A program made the position numbers and the translations under genes. Of a DNA stretch of 6,073 nucleotides, positions 1 through 5,813 are shown in pieces. The DNA is from a bacterium (GTDB taxonomy: Bacteria > Patescibacteriota > Saccharimonadia > Saccharimonadales > Saccharimonadaceae). Position 1 is the stretch's first letter; each line of letters opens with the position of its first letter. The stretch covers positions 1 through 6,073 of the forward strand of contig JAHKZT010000043.1 in assembly GCA_020626475.1 (NCBI GenBank). Reading direction: 5' to 3'. The notes under the pieces were generated by a model that searched no databases, was not told where the DNA came from, and saw nothing but the letters and a program-made list of their open reading frames with translations.

Positions 1-1
1 G

Positions 2-265
2 GCAGCAGAAGATGTTCTTAACAATCCAGATTCGACCGTAGAAGATATTAAGAATGCTGCCGATAACGTCCTTGAGGCAATCGAGAACCTGAAAGAGAAA
101 GCTCCCGTCGAGCCAGAAAAGCCAGATACCGACGGGGAAAATCCAGAAGATTCAATCCCGGCAAACCCTAGTACGCTCGACGATGTCGAAGCTGCAGCTG
201 CCGGAATTAGCATCTCCTCAGTCGTTGGATATGTGTTATACATTGTCGCAAAACAACGCAGATAA
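2..265 (+). CDS. C-terminal end of a cell-surface protein with FIVAR-like helix and sorting-signal-like anchor (5' end outside the window)
   Basis: An open frame enters from the left edge and stops at TAA 263-265, giving 87 visible residues. The first 35 or so (AAEDVLNNPDSTVEDIKNAA and onward to ENLKEKA) match the helical pattern of FIVAR/SasG-type extracellular repeats (A-x-x-V-L-x-N-P-x-x-T-x-x-x-I/V-x-x-A-A). An acidic, Pro/Glu-rich linker follows (residues about 36-55). The tail is NPSTLDD, a hydrophobic segment (AAAAGISISSVVGYVLYIVA) and a basic end (KQRR). This is the classic order of a sortase sorting signal, but with NPxT instead of LPxTG. The protein is probably exported and either sortase-anchored or held by this C-terminal membrane helix. 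The N-terminus, signal peptide and promoter lie outside the window. The domain match is by eye. Confidence 0.75.
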   Translation, partial: AAEDVLNNPDSTVEDIKNAADNVLEAIENLKEKAPVEPEKPDTDGENPEDSIPANPSTLDDVEAAAAGISISSVVGYVLYIVAKQRR

Positions 266-268
266 ATT

Positions 269-934
269 TTGCCTATAATTACAAGCAATCCGGCGAACGC
301 TGTATTCAGCACAAAAATCATTTGCGGTGAGTGCGGTTACTTTTATGGCAGAAAGACGCTCCACAGTACGAGCGAGAAGCATCGGAAAGTTGTATGGTAT
401 TGTAATCGCCGATATGATGGCGAGGAAAAATGCAGTACTCCGAGCATATCTGAACCAGATATTGAAAAATACTATCTGATTGCATTGGAAAGGCTATTGT
501 CGGACAAAGAATCGCATATCGCGGACTGTAACGCAAAGCTCAATAACGAGAGCGCACTCGCTCAACTTAAAGAGGATCGATTCCAGGCTGAGATTACTTT
601 AGAGACGCTTATGACTGATATTCAGGCCTTGGTTCAGGAGAATGCTCGCAAGTCTCAGGATCAGCAGAAATACCGTGAAAAGTTCAATAAACTTGTGGAG
701 CGTATCGACAAACAGAAAACTCTCATCGCAGACCTTAAAGCCGAAGAGCTTAAAATGGTTGGAATGAGAGAGAAACTGAATCGATTCATAGAGGCACTAG
801 CGCGATGTGAGGGGGTTATGGAATTCACTGAACAAGATTGGGGGGATTTAGTAAAATGCGTAGTTGTGAAGCCGGATACGTTGACTTTCGAATTTAAGGA
901 TAATTCAAAAATCGAAGTCGCTATCCAGCCTTAA
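269..934 (+). pseudogene. Large serine recombinase, C-terminal remnant (zinc ribbon and coiled coil only)
   Basis: Read from TTG 269 the frame gives 221 residues. Residues 13-58 match the recombinase zinc beta-ribbon domain: STKIICGECGYFYG, then WYCN, then KCSTP, with metal-ligand cysteines at 19, 22, 45 and 55 (CxxC-x22-C-x9-C). A long Lys/Glu/Gln-rich coiled coil spans about 85-175. A short beta-rich tail follows (DLVKCVVV, LTFEFKDNSKIEV), as in intact enzymes. Large serine recombinases run to about 450-550 residues. Here the N-terminal resolvase domain with the catalytic serine and the middle recombinase domain are both missing. No ribosome-binding site precedes the TTG, and the previous gene's stop lies one codon upstream in the same frame. 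The first 10 or so residues fit the family poorly, so the break is probably near 290-300. It is most likely a 5'-deleted relic of an integrated element. Expression of a free zinc-ribbon/coiled-coil protein cannot be excluded. Confidence 0.82.
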
Positions 935-955
935 GACTCACGCGGATAACAGCTT

Positions 956-983
956 GAGCGGCCAGCAATGACCGCTCTTTTTT
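956..983 (+). terminator. Rho-independent terminator after the recombinase remnant
   Basis: GAGCGG (956-961) pairs with CCGCTC (972-977) across a 10-nt loop, followed directly by six T (978-983). It sits 22 bp after the remnant's stop codon and fits transcription from the left. Confidence 0.85.
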
Positions 984-1016
984 CTGCCGAAAATTAAAAA
1001 ATTGGTGCATTGACTG

Positions 1017-1077
1017 AAAGCCGTGTGGCTCATGCTTATTATTCCCACATTCAGAAAAAGCCGTGCTGCTTATGCTT
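1017..1077. repeat. Imperfect 21-bp direct repeat at 40-bp offset
   Basis: AAAGCCGTGTGGCTCATGCTT (written in two parts: AAAGCCGTGTGG at 1017, CTCATGCTT to 1037) recurs at 1057-1077 with three substitutions. Both copies lie inside the loop closed by the inverted 16-bp repeat. An eight-base piece of it, TGTGGCTC, recurs at 1179-1186, and ATGCTTA recurs at 1137-1143. Confidence 0.65.
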
Positions 1078-1090
1078 TAATGCACCAGTT

Positions 1091-1179
1091 TTTTCACTTG
1101 AAGTGATAAAAATTGGTGCAAGCGATTATTTTGAAAATGCTTAACTGAGCGGAGTTTTATAGATTTCAAGAGTTGAAAT
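1091..1179. repeat. Two short palindromes between the 13-bp repeats
   Basis: TTTTCACTTgAAGTGAtAAAA at 1091-1111 is a near-perfect palindrome with core TCACTT/AAGTGA. ATTTCAA-GAG-TTGAAAT at 1163-1179 is a perfect 7-bp stem with a 3-nt loop. Either could be a protein-binding site or a small hairpin. Neither has a T run that would make it a terminator. Confidence 0.5.
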
Positions 1180-1214
1180 GTGGCTCTGAAGACCAAAATT
1201 GGTGCAAGGATAAA

Positions 1215-1244
1215 GAAAAACCCCCGATAATTCGGAGGTTTTTC
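1215..1244 (-). terminator. Terminator of the tRNA-Leu gene (also works on the plus strand)
   Basis: GAAAAACCCCCG (1215-1226) pairs with CGGAGGTTTTTC (1233-1244) with one C-A mismatch and a 6-nt loop. Read on the minus strand it lies 36 bp past the encoded CCA of the tRNA and ends in a T run. Confidence 0.8.
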
Positions 1245-1279
1245 TCACGTCGCTTTGTATCAAAAGTGACGTCTTAAGG

Positions 1280-1363
1280 TGGTGCCCGAGACTGGACTCG
1301 AACCAGCACGCCGAAGGCATATGCTCCTAAGGCATACGTGTATACCAATTTCACCACTCGGGC
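1280..1363 (-). tRNA. tRNA-Leu, anticodon UAG, CCA encoded
   Basis: On the minus strand the gene starts GCCCGAG at 1363 and ends CTCGGGC-A-CCA at 1280, giving a perfect 7-bp acceptor stem. The D arm is GTG/CAC with AAATTGGTATA in the loop. The anticodon stem is TATGC/GCATA around loop CTTAGGA, so the anticodon is TAG, reading CUA and, by wobble, other CUN leucine codons. The 12-nt variable region folds into a short arm (TGCC-TTC-GGCG), as expected for a type II tRNA. The T arm is GCTGG-TTCGAGT-CCAGT. Total length is 84 nt with the CCA encoded. It stands alone, with its own promoter at 1373-1401 and its own terminator at 1215-1244. Confidence 0.97.
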
Positions 1364-1372
1364 AGCAAAACT

Positions 1373-1401
1373 ATTATAGCAAATTTTTTCACTAAAACCA
1401 A
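1373..1401 (-). promoter_or_regulatory. Promoter of tRNA-Leu
   Basis: On the minus strand, -35 TTGGTT (1396-1401), a 17-bp spacer and a perfect TATAAT -10 (1373-1378), preceded by TGC, which is an extended -10. The predicted start is near 1366, just before the tRNA 5' end, so the 5' leader is only 2-4 nt. Confidence 0.85.
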
Positions 1402-1407
1402 GTTACA

Positions 1408-1436
1408 TTGACTTTTGATGCTTTCTGTGATATAGT
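1408..1436 (+). promoter_or_regulatory. Promoter of the 116-aa orphan gene
   Basis: TTGACT (1408-1413), a 17-bp spacer and TATAGT (1431-1436): a near-consensus sigma70-type promoter. The predicted start is near 1443, giving a leader of about 50 nt. It is back to back with the tRNA promoter, and the two -35 boxes are 6 bp apart. Confidence 0.85.
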
Positions 1437-1493
1437 AGACAAATGTTTTTGCACAAAACATAAACACGCACATTGCAGAGAGGTGAATCTAGG

Positions 1494-1844
1494 ATGAACG
1501 AAAATATTCCCGTAATCAAGAAATGGCATCTGAGTTTTCTGGACGGAGTTTCGAAGGAGCGCCGCGAGCATAGTCAGCAGGAGATAATCCGCTTCGCACG
1601 TGGGCTACTTCCCGGTATGGTGATCGATGTGCTTCCGTGCTACAGTTTAGTTGGTAGGATCTATGGCGGTGACTATCCTGATGGACATGAAGTAATCACT
1701 CATACAATTACGCGACTAATAAGAGTCATAGATGCGAAGAAAACTTCTGTTGCGAACAACTCGGACGACTATGTGCTTCTGGTTAATACCGAGCGCAAGG
1801 AACAATATTACCTCATTATTGAGTGCTTCCCGGAAGGCACTTAA
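1494..1844 (+). CDS. Uncharacterised 116-aa protein
   Basis: I do not recognise the family. ATG 1494 is chosen because AGAGGTGA (1479-1486) sits at Shine-Dalgarno distance; a longer reading from ATG 1473 would start upstream of that site. The protein begins MNENIPVIKKWHLSFLDGV and has no signal peptide or clear membrane segment, so it is probably cytoplasmic. The first half is basic and helical (VSKERREHSQQEIIRFARGL). The second half looks beta-rich, with GDYPDGHEVITHTITRLIRV and then DDYVLLVNTERKEQYYLII. This strand pattern recalls small single-domain beta-barrel proteins, but that is only an impression. Its own near-consensus promoter and strong terminator make it monocistronic, so a real, well-transcribed gene is likely. 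Confidence 0.8.
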   Translation: MNENIPVIKKWHLSFLDGVSKERREHSQQEIIRFARGLLPGMVIDVLPCYSLVGRIYGGDYPDGHEVITHTITRLIRVIDAKKTSVANNSDDYVLLVNTERKEQYYLIIECFPEGT

Positions 1845-1851
1845 TCTTTAC

Positions 1852-1876
1852 GCCCCTCACAAGAGGGGCATTTTTT
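1852..1876 (+). terminator. Terminator of the 116-aa orphan gene
   Basis: GCCCCTC (1852-1858), loop ACAA, GAGGGGC (1863-1869), then A and six T (1871-1876). The perfect 7-bp GC-rich stem begins 8 bp after the stop codon. Confidence 0.93.
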
Positions 1877-1922
1877 CTATGCAAAAAACATTTAAAAATG
1901 GCCTTCTGCGCCAAAGTATTTA

Positions 1923-1931
1923 TGCTAAAAT
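1923..1931 (+). promoter_or_regulatory. Probable extended -10 promoter of the FAD oxidoreductase gene
   Basis: TGC-TAAAAT at 1923-1931 fits an extended -10 element; only a weak -35 (TTCTGC, 1904-1909) lies 16 bp upstream. The predicted start near 1938 leaves a leader of about 20 nt before ATG 1958. It lies downstream of the previous terminator, so the gene needs its own promoter here. Confidence 0.5.
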
Positions 1932-1957
1932 TAAATACAGATGTTTATGGGTGGTTT

Positions 1958-3556
1958 ATGAATCGCATAGCGATCTATCTAAACAAGAGTATTGATGGCG
2001 TTGTCTACTCGGCGCCCGGTATTTTGGAGCAATACGCAACTGACCGCTCGATGCTAAAAATGCATCCGCGCGTTGTCGCTCTGCCGGAGAACACGATGGA
2101 CATTCGGCGCCTGGTTCGTTTTTCGCATCAACTCGCCCAAAAGAAAGTCCCGCTTCCAATTACCGTTCGCGGCTCTGGCTATAGCAAAACCGGCTCGGAT
2201 ATTGGCTCAGGCTTGATTCTTTCTACGGAGCGCATGTCGGCGATTCAGGAAATCGACGTACGCCAGCGTCTCGTGCGCGTTCAGTGCGGCGTTAAGCTCG
2301 GTGAACTCAAAAAGGCTTTGAACCTTTGCGGTCTAGATTTGCCGGTATTTGGTAATCCATTCGAGACGATTGGTGGCCTAATCGCGAAAGCGGCCAGCGC
2401 CAGTAATAATACTGAGCCGAGCACCATTTATGATTTTATTGATCGTGCGGAAGTTGTCCTTGCGGATGGTACTCTAATTGAGGCGCGTAATCTTTCAAAT
2501 CATTATTTCCGCCGCAAAAAGTTGCGCGATGATCGTGAAGGCGAGCTCTATCGCGCGCTGGATGAGTTAATTGAAGACGAGTGGGAATCAATTAATCGTT
2601 TACCAGAGAATAAGAAGAATCGCTTCGGCTATTCTGGTATTAGCGCCGTAAAAACCAAGCGCAGCTTTAGTCTTTTGCCGCTCTTGTCTGGCTCCGAGGG
2701 TACGCTCGGCATTGTTTCTGAGGTTATTCTTAGGGTTGAACCGGTTTTTGACCGCCCAGACTATATTGCAATTCCATGCAAGACAGCAACGGCATTCGCC
2801 TATGTCGCGCGTGAATTGAAGCGTCTAAAATTCACCGATATTGTTGTTTATGATACTGAACTATTTAATGCGACTGAGGGGACTGGTAAATCTAGCCGCT
2901 TCTTCCGTCGTATTTCGGACGATGGTTACTTGATCGTTGCGAACGTAAAGGACGACTCGACGCGTGATCGTAAGCGTAAATTAGCGAAGATTCGTCATAG
3001 TTTGCCGGATAGTCTTCGTATTATCGAGGAAGACGAAGAAAACGAGCGCGATTTTATTGAGCTCGATCGCACACTTGATGCATATCTGAATGATTCTAGT
3101 CTCAATAGCTACCACTTGCCACTAATAGACGGCGTATATATTCCGCCAGAAAATCAGGCGAAATTCCTTGACGGTGTTACGGCGCTCGCAAAGAAGATGA
3201 AGCTTCCGATGGCGGTGTATGGTTCGGTAGATTTTAATACTTTTTCGATTCGTCCAAACTTCAATCCAACTACTGCGGCGGGTCGCAAGAGCATTATTCA
3301 GTTCCTCGGCGCATATCTCAAGCTAATTTCCGAACATAATGGCTATCCGTGCGGCGAAGCACCAGAAGGTCGTTTTATGGCGATTTTTGCTTCCAAATTT
3401 GAGACTCAGCGCACGCTCGACCTCTATAAAAAGGTCAAAAAACTCTTTGATCCAAACGGTATTCTCAATCCGGGTATTAAGCACGAAACAAATGTAAAAG
3501 CTACGCTCAAGCATTTTCGTAGTGACTACAATCACGGCATAATCACAAAAGATTAA
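1958..3556 (+). CDS. FAD-binding oxidoreductase, GlcD / D-lactate dehydrogenase-like (PCMH fold), divergent C-terminal half
   Basis: The 532-residue product from ATG 1958 is a flavoprotein of the FAD-linked oxidase type 4 superfamily. The FAD-binding half runs from about 35 to 262: PRVVALPENTMDIRRLVRF, the phosphate-binding RGSGYSKTGSDIG (71-83), VQCGVKLGEL (108-117), GNPFETIGGLIAKAAS (132-147) and GSEGTLGIVSEV (245-256). The C-terminal oxidase half ends with the hallmark FDPNGILNPG (497-506). Relatives oxidise 2-hydroxy acids or similar substrates and pass electrons to a membrane acceptor. Here the usual GHxGDGN-H stretch reads YGSVDFNTFSIRP (421-433), and the GEHGIG motif is GEAPEGR (466-472), so the usual metal-binding histidines are gone and the substrate is uncertain. 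The start is set by the promoter, GGGTGG just upstream, and the family's N-terminus. Upstream in-frame ATGs would run back into the terminator region. No terminator separates it from tig. Confidence 0.88.
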   Translation: MNRIAIYLNKSIDGVVYSAPGILEQYATDRSMLKMHPRVVALPENTMDIRRLVRFSHQLAQKKVPLPITVRGSGYSKTGSDIGSGLILSTERMSAIQEIDVRQRLVRVQCGVKLGELKKALNLCGLDLPVFGNPFETIGGLIAKAASASNNTEPSTIYDFIDRAEVVLADGTLIEARNLSNHYFRRKKLRDDREGELYRALDELIEDEWESINRLPENKKNRFGYSGISAVKTKRSFSLLPLLSGSEGTLGIVSEVILRVEPVFDRPDYIAIPCKTATAFAYVARELKRLKFTDIVVYDTELFNATEGTGKSSRFFRRISDDGYLIVANVKDDSTRDRKRKLAKIRHSLPDSLRIIEEDEENERDFIELDRTLDAYLNDSSLNSYHLPLIDGVYIPPENQAKFLDGVTALAKKMKLPMAVYGSVDFNTFSIRPNFNPTTAAGRKSIIQFLGAYLKLISEHNGYPCGEAPEGRFMAIFASKFETQRTLDLYKKVKKLFDPNGILNPGIKHETNVKATLKHFRSDYNHGIITKD

Positions 3557-3584
3557 GCTTACGTTTTCGTCTCTTATCTGTTCG

Positions 3585-3593
3585 TGTTATAAT
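3585..3593 (+). promoter_or_regulatory. Extended -10 promoter of tig, positioned for a leaderless mRNA
   Basis: TGT-TATAAT at 3585-3593 is a perfect -10 with an upstream TG; the -35 is poor (TTTTCG at 3564-3569). The base seven positions after the -10 is 3600, so transcription should begin at or next to the A of ATG 3601. No Shine-Dalgarno sequence is present in front of the ATG. Confidence 0.75.
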
Positions 3594-3600
3594 TTACTCT

Positions 3601-4881
3601 ATGAAATTTACTACGAATAAGAAAAAGACCTCCGTCGAATTCGACGTCGAGTTTACGAGCAAGGATTTTGAACCAGCGCGCCTCAAAGCCTTGGCACGTC
3701 TTGCGCGCGATGCTAAAATTCCAGGCTTCCGCAACGGCAAAGCACCAGCTAACGTTGTCGAGCAGCATGTTGACCCAAATCAGCTCGCAATGCAGACTTT
3801 GGATGTCATGGTTCGTGAAGCTATTCCGAAAATTTACAAAGATGCAGATATTCAGCCAATCTCCGCGCCAAGCGTAGATATTGAAAAATTTGTCCCAGGC
3901 GAAATGGCTCAGGTGAAGATTAAGTCTGATATTATGCCAGAGGTAAAATTACCTGACTACAAAAAGCTTAAAGCAAAATATGAAGCTCCAAAGGTTGAAG
4001 CAAAGGATATTGATGATGTTCTTGGCCGTATTGCTGAAAGCTTCGCTGAGGCAAAGGCTGTAAAACGTGCCGCAAAGCTCGATGATGAAGTTATTATTGA
4101 TTTCGTCGGCAAGAAAGACGGTGTTGCTTTTGAAGGTGGTTCCGCAAAGGACTACAAGCTCAAACTTGGTTCCAAGCAGTTTATTCCAGGCTTTGAAGAG
4201 GGTGTCGTCGGTCACGAGCCAGGCGACAAGTTCGAGATTAAGTTGAAATTCCCAGAAGATTATCATAGCACTGATCTTGCTGGTGCTGAGACCGTATTTG
4301 AGGTCCTCCTCAAGCAAGTCAATGAGCTAACTACGCCAAAGATTGACGATGAGCTCGCAAAAAAGACTGGCGCATTTGCAACGCTCAAAGAGCTTAAAGA
4401 AGATATCAAGAAGAATCTTACTGCTCAGGCCGAACAGCGCGCTGACGAGGCCTACAAAGACGCTCTCCTTGATGAACTCGTAAAAACCTCCAAGACTGAT
4501 GCTCCAGAGGCTCTAGTCGAAGAGCAGGCTCAACTTATTCGTGAAGATATCCTTCGTAACCTTCAGGCTCGCGGTTCTAGCCTCGAGGCTTACCTCAAGC
4601 ACGCAAAGCAGAAGAAAGAAGACTGGGAGAAAGACGTTAAGGCTGCTGCCGAGAATCGCGTAGTTGGTCATATCGTCATCGCTAAGCTCGCAGAAGAACT
4701 CAAGATTGATATTAGCGACAAAGACGTCGAAAAGCAGGTTGCGGAATTGCAGACTGTTTACGCAAAGAACCCAGAAATGCTTGCAGATTTGCAAAAGCCT
4801 GAGGCGGTAGCATCGATCAAGAATCGTATGCGCATTAACCAGACGATGGCAAAGCTCGCAGAGCTCAATCGCAAGAAATAA
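3601..4881 (+). CDS. tig: Trigger factor, ribosome-associated chaperone and peptidyl-prolyl isomerase
   Basis: The 426-residue product binds ribosomal protein L23 at the tunnel exit and shields nascent chains in the cytoplasm. The N-terminal ribosome-binding domain (about 1-115) carries the signature GFRNGKAP at 42-49 (family GFRxGKxP). The FKBP-type isomerase domain spans about 158-240, with DDEVIIDFVGKKDGVAFEGG, FIPGFEEGVVGHEPGD and FPEDYHSTDLAGAETVFEV. The C-terminal helical chaperone arm runs from about 245 to the end (TPKIDDELAKK, then the long charged helices). Length and domain order match the family. The start is fixed by the N-terminal beta strand of the family and by the promoter, which places the transcript start at the ATG. 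The gene follows the oxidoreductase by 44 bp on the same strand and is closed by the terminator at 4889-4919. Confidence 0.97.
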   Translation: MKFTTNKKKTSVEFDVEFTSKDFEPARLKALARLARDAKIPGFRNGKAPANVVEQHVDPNQLAMQTLDVMVREAIPKIYKDADIQPISAPSVDIEKFVPGEMAQVKIKSDIMPEVKLPDYKKLKAKYEAPKVEAKDIDDVLGRIAESFAEAKAVKRAAKLDDEVIIDFVGKKDGVAFEGGSAKDYKLKLGSKQFIPGFEEGVVGHEPGDKFEIKLKFPEDYHSTDLAGAETVFEVLLKQVNELTTPKIDDELAKKTGAFATLKELKEDIKKNLTAQAEQRADEAYKDALLDELVKTSKTDAPEALVEEQAQLIREDILRNLQARGSSLEAYLKHAKQKKEDWEKDVKAAAENRVVGHIVIAKLAEELKIDISDKDVEKQVAELQTVYAKNPEMLADLQKPEAVASIKNRMRINQTMAKLAELNRKK

Positions 4882-4888
4882 CGCATTT

Positions 4889-4919
4889 AAAAAATCCCCT
4901 CCTAGTTAGGGGATTTTTT
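4889..4919. terminator. Bidirectional terminator shared by tig and the minus-strand pair
   Basis: AAAAAATCCCCT (4889-4900) and AGGGGATTTTTT (4908-4919) are a perfect 12-bp inverted repeat around a 7-nt loop, with an A/T tract on each side so that it works in both directions. It starts 7 bp after the tig stop. For the minus-strand transcript the stem lies inside the coding sequence: its stop codon TAG (4902-4904) is in the loop. Confidence 0.95.
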
Positions 4920-5111
4920 GTTGGCTAAATGCCAGTGATTTCCGTATCCGCATTTATAGACGCCAAGCGAGTTGACCGGCAAGCCATGTTCGTATTCAAC
5001 GAGGCGGGCTGAATCCTCGGCAGTTTCTTTATCTGGATAGCAAATCTTATGCTTGTCGTTGACCCAGCATTTTTCCGGCTCGTAGGGAAGTGGTCGCTTC
5101 TGGCGGGACAT
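4902..5111 (-). CDS. Small Cys/His/Trp protein of 69 aa, second gene of the alkD-like operon
   Basis: No named family is assigned. The start is ATG 5111, whose A is also the last base of the upstream TGA. AAGGAG lies 8 bases before the ATG, inside the 3' end of the upstream gene, so translation is probably coupled. The TTG codon just before it is not needed. The protein is basic at the start (MSRQKRPLPYEPEKCW) and has CYPDKETAEDSARLVEYEHG and, near the end, VYKCGYGNHWHLANKK. A pattern of Y or C, an Ala-rich helix, then VYKC-x4-HWHL resembles small proteins seen in phages, actinobacteria and CPR genomes with a half zinc ribbon (usually C-x-x-C). Here only one Cys (54) remains in that motif, next to H59 and H61. 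The last residues (KKSPN) are encoded in the terminator stem. The function is unknown. Confidence 0.85.
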   Translation of the reverse strand: MSRQKRPLPYEPEKCWVNDKHKICYPDKETAEDSARLVEYEHGLPVNSLGVYKCGYGNHWHLANKKSPN

Positions 5112-5806
5112 CAAAACTCTCCTTTAAGGTATTGTTTGCGTTGTGGCTCTGGCATACGCTCGATTGCGTAGCGCAGAGTTGTGCGCGTCATTTGATTATA
5201 ATGGTCAATAATAAAGGATTCGACAAAATGTTTGTCGACGCGCCAATAAATTTCGCGCAGCATCCAACCGCAAGCTTTGTGAAGTAGCGGCTCTTTGTCG
5301 CCAAGCAGCTGTTCGATAATTACCGGACCGTCGCCCATTACGCCATGACGGTAAAATGCCATATAGCTTACGACAGCGATGCGACGTTTCCAAAGATTGT
5401 TGCTCTTCGCAAACTCATGAAAGATTTTTTCATCATGATGCTCAAGCGCCCACATGCCGAGAATCTTCCAAGTAATAACGTCGACTAAATCCCAGTTATT
5501 CGCCGCTTCAATATTCTCGAGCAAAATCCGGCGGCTGCGCTCGGGATTTTTCTTGTATTGAGAAACAAGGATTTCAAGCGCCGCGAAACGATGCTCGTGC
5601 ACCTTCGAATGAAGCAACTCTACGATTTCGTTCTCTGGCATCTCCTTGAATTCATGAGCAATCTTGCGCGAAATCGGCACACGCACGCCAAGCAAAATAT
5701 CACCCTCGCCATACCCGCCCGGCGTAATTCCAAAAAAATGCGCCGTTGCTTCTGCTTGTTCTGGATCGATATACTTCTCAAACTCGGCGATTAATTGCTC
5801 TTTCAT
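5111..5806 (-). CDS. DNA alkylation repair protein, AlkD-family HEAT-like DNA glycosylase
   Basis: The 231-residue product is an all-helical HEAT-like repeat glycosylase that removes bulky or cationic alkylated bases (such as 3-methyladenine and 7-methylguanine) without flipping them out. By comparison with the well-studied AlkD, W105 and D109 in NNWDLVDV match the essential Trp/Asp pair with the same spacing of four. WKRR (139-142) supplies the conserved Arg, and W181 in KACGWMLREI matches the second Trp. GVRVPISRKIA (40-50), the helix after the first turn, is also typical. ATG 5806 is preferred over an upstream in-frame codon at 5842, which would lie inside the -35 box. The promoter puts the transcript start at this ATG. 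It is followed by the 69-aa gene with a 1-base overlap. The TGA stop shows the standard code is in use. Enzymatic activity is inferred. Confidence 0.92.
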   Translation of the reverse strand: MKEQLIAEFEKYIDPEQAEATAHFFGITPGGYGEGDILLGVRVPISRKIAHEFKEMPENEIVELLHSKVHEHRFAALEILVSQYKKNPERSRRILLENIEAANNWDLVDVITWKILGMWALEHHDEKIFHEFAKSNNLWKRRIAVVSYMAFYRHGVMGDGPVIIEQLLGDKEPLLHKACGWMLREIYWRVDKHFVESFIIDHYNQMTRTTLRYAIERMPEPQRKQYLKGEF

Positions 5807-5813
5807 ATCTATT

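Larger units (their letters stand above)
996..1206. repeat. Cluster of a 13-bp motif AAAAATTGGTGCA, three direct copies and one inverted
   Basis: Direct copies lie at 997-1009, 1108-1120 and 1194-1206 (the last begins with C). An inverted copy lies at 1081-1093 (TGCACCAGTTTTT, one change). The first and inverted copies extend to 16 bp (996-1011 with 1079-1094). They could close a stem with a single G-T pair around a 67-nt loop. The copies are 70-110 bp apart with unlike spacers, so this is not a CRISPR array. The stretch has no convincing reading frame. It may be the end or attachment region of the decayed element, or a remnant of a non-coding RNA; the function is unknown. Confidence 0.7.

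Noticed and set aside
996..1206. CRISPR array
   Set aside because: The repeats are 13 bp, irregularly spaced, one is inverted, and no cas gene is near.
1206..1280. 13-bp repeats as copies of the tRNA 3' end left by integration
   Set aside because: Only six bases (TGGTGC) are shared with the tRNA end, too few to support attachment-site duplication.
1473..1493. Upstream ATG start for the 116-aa gene
   Set aside because: It precedes the ribosome site AGAGGTGA, which is correctly spaced for ATG 1494.
1823..1957. Longer N-terminus for the FAD oxidoreductase
   Set aside because: It would overlap the previous gene and its terminator and add 45 residues unlike the family. A likely promoter lies at 1923-1931, so ATG 1958 is better.
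3949..4317. Antisense open frame of 122 codons within tig
   Set aside because: It is a shadow of the well-supported trigger factor gene, with low-complexity codon artefacts.
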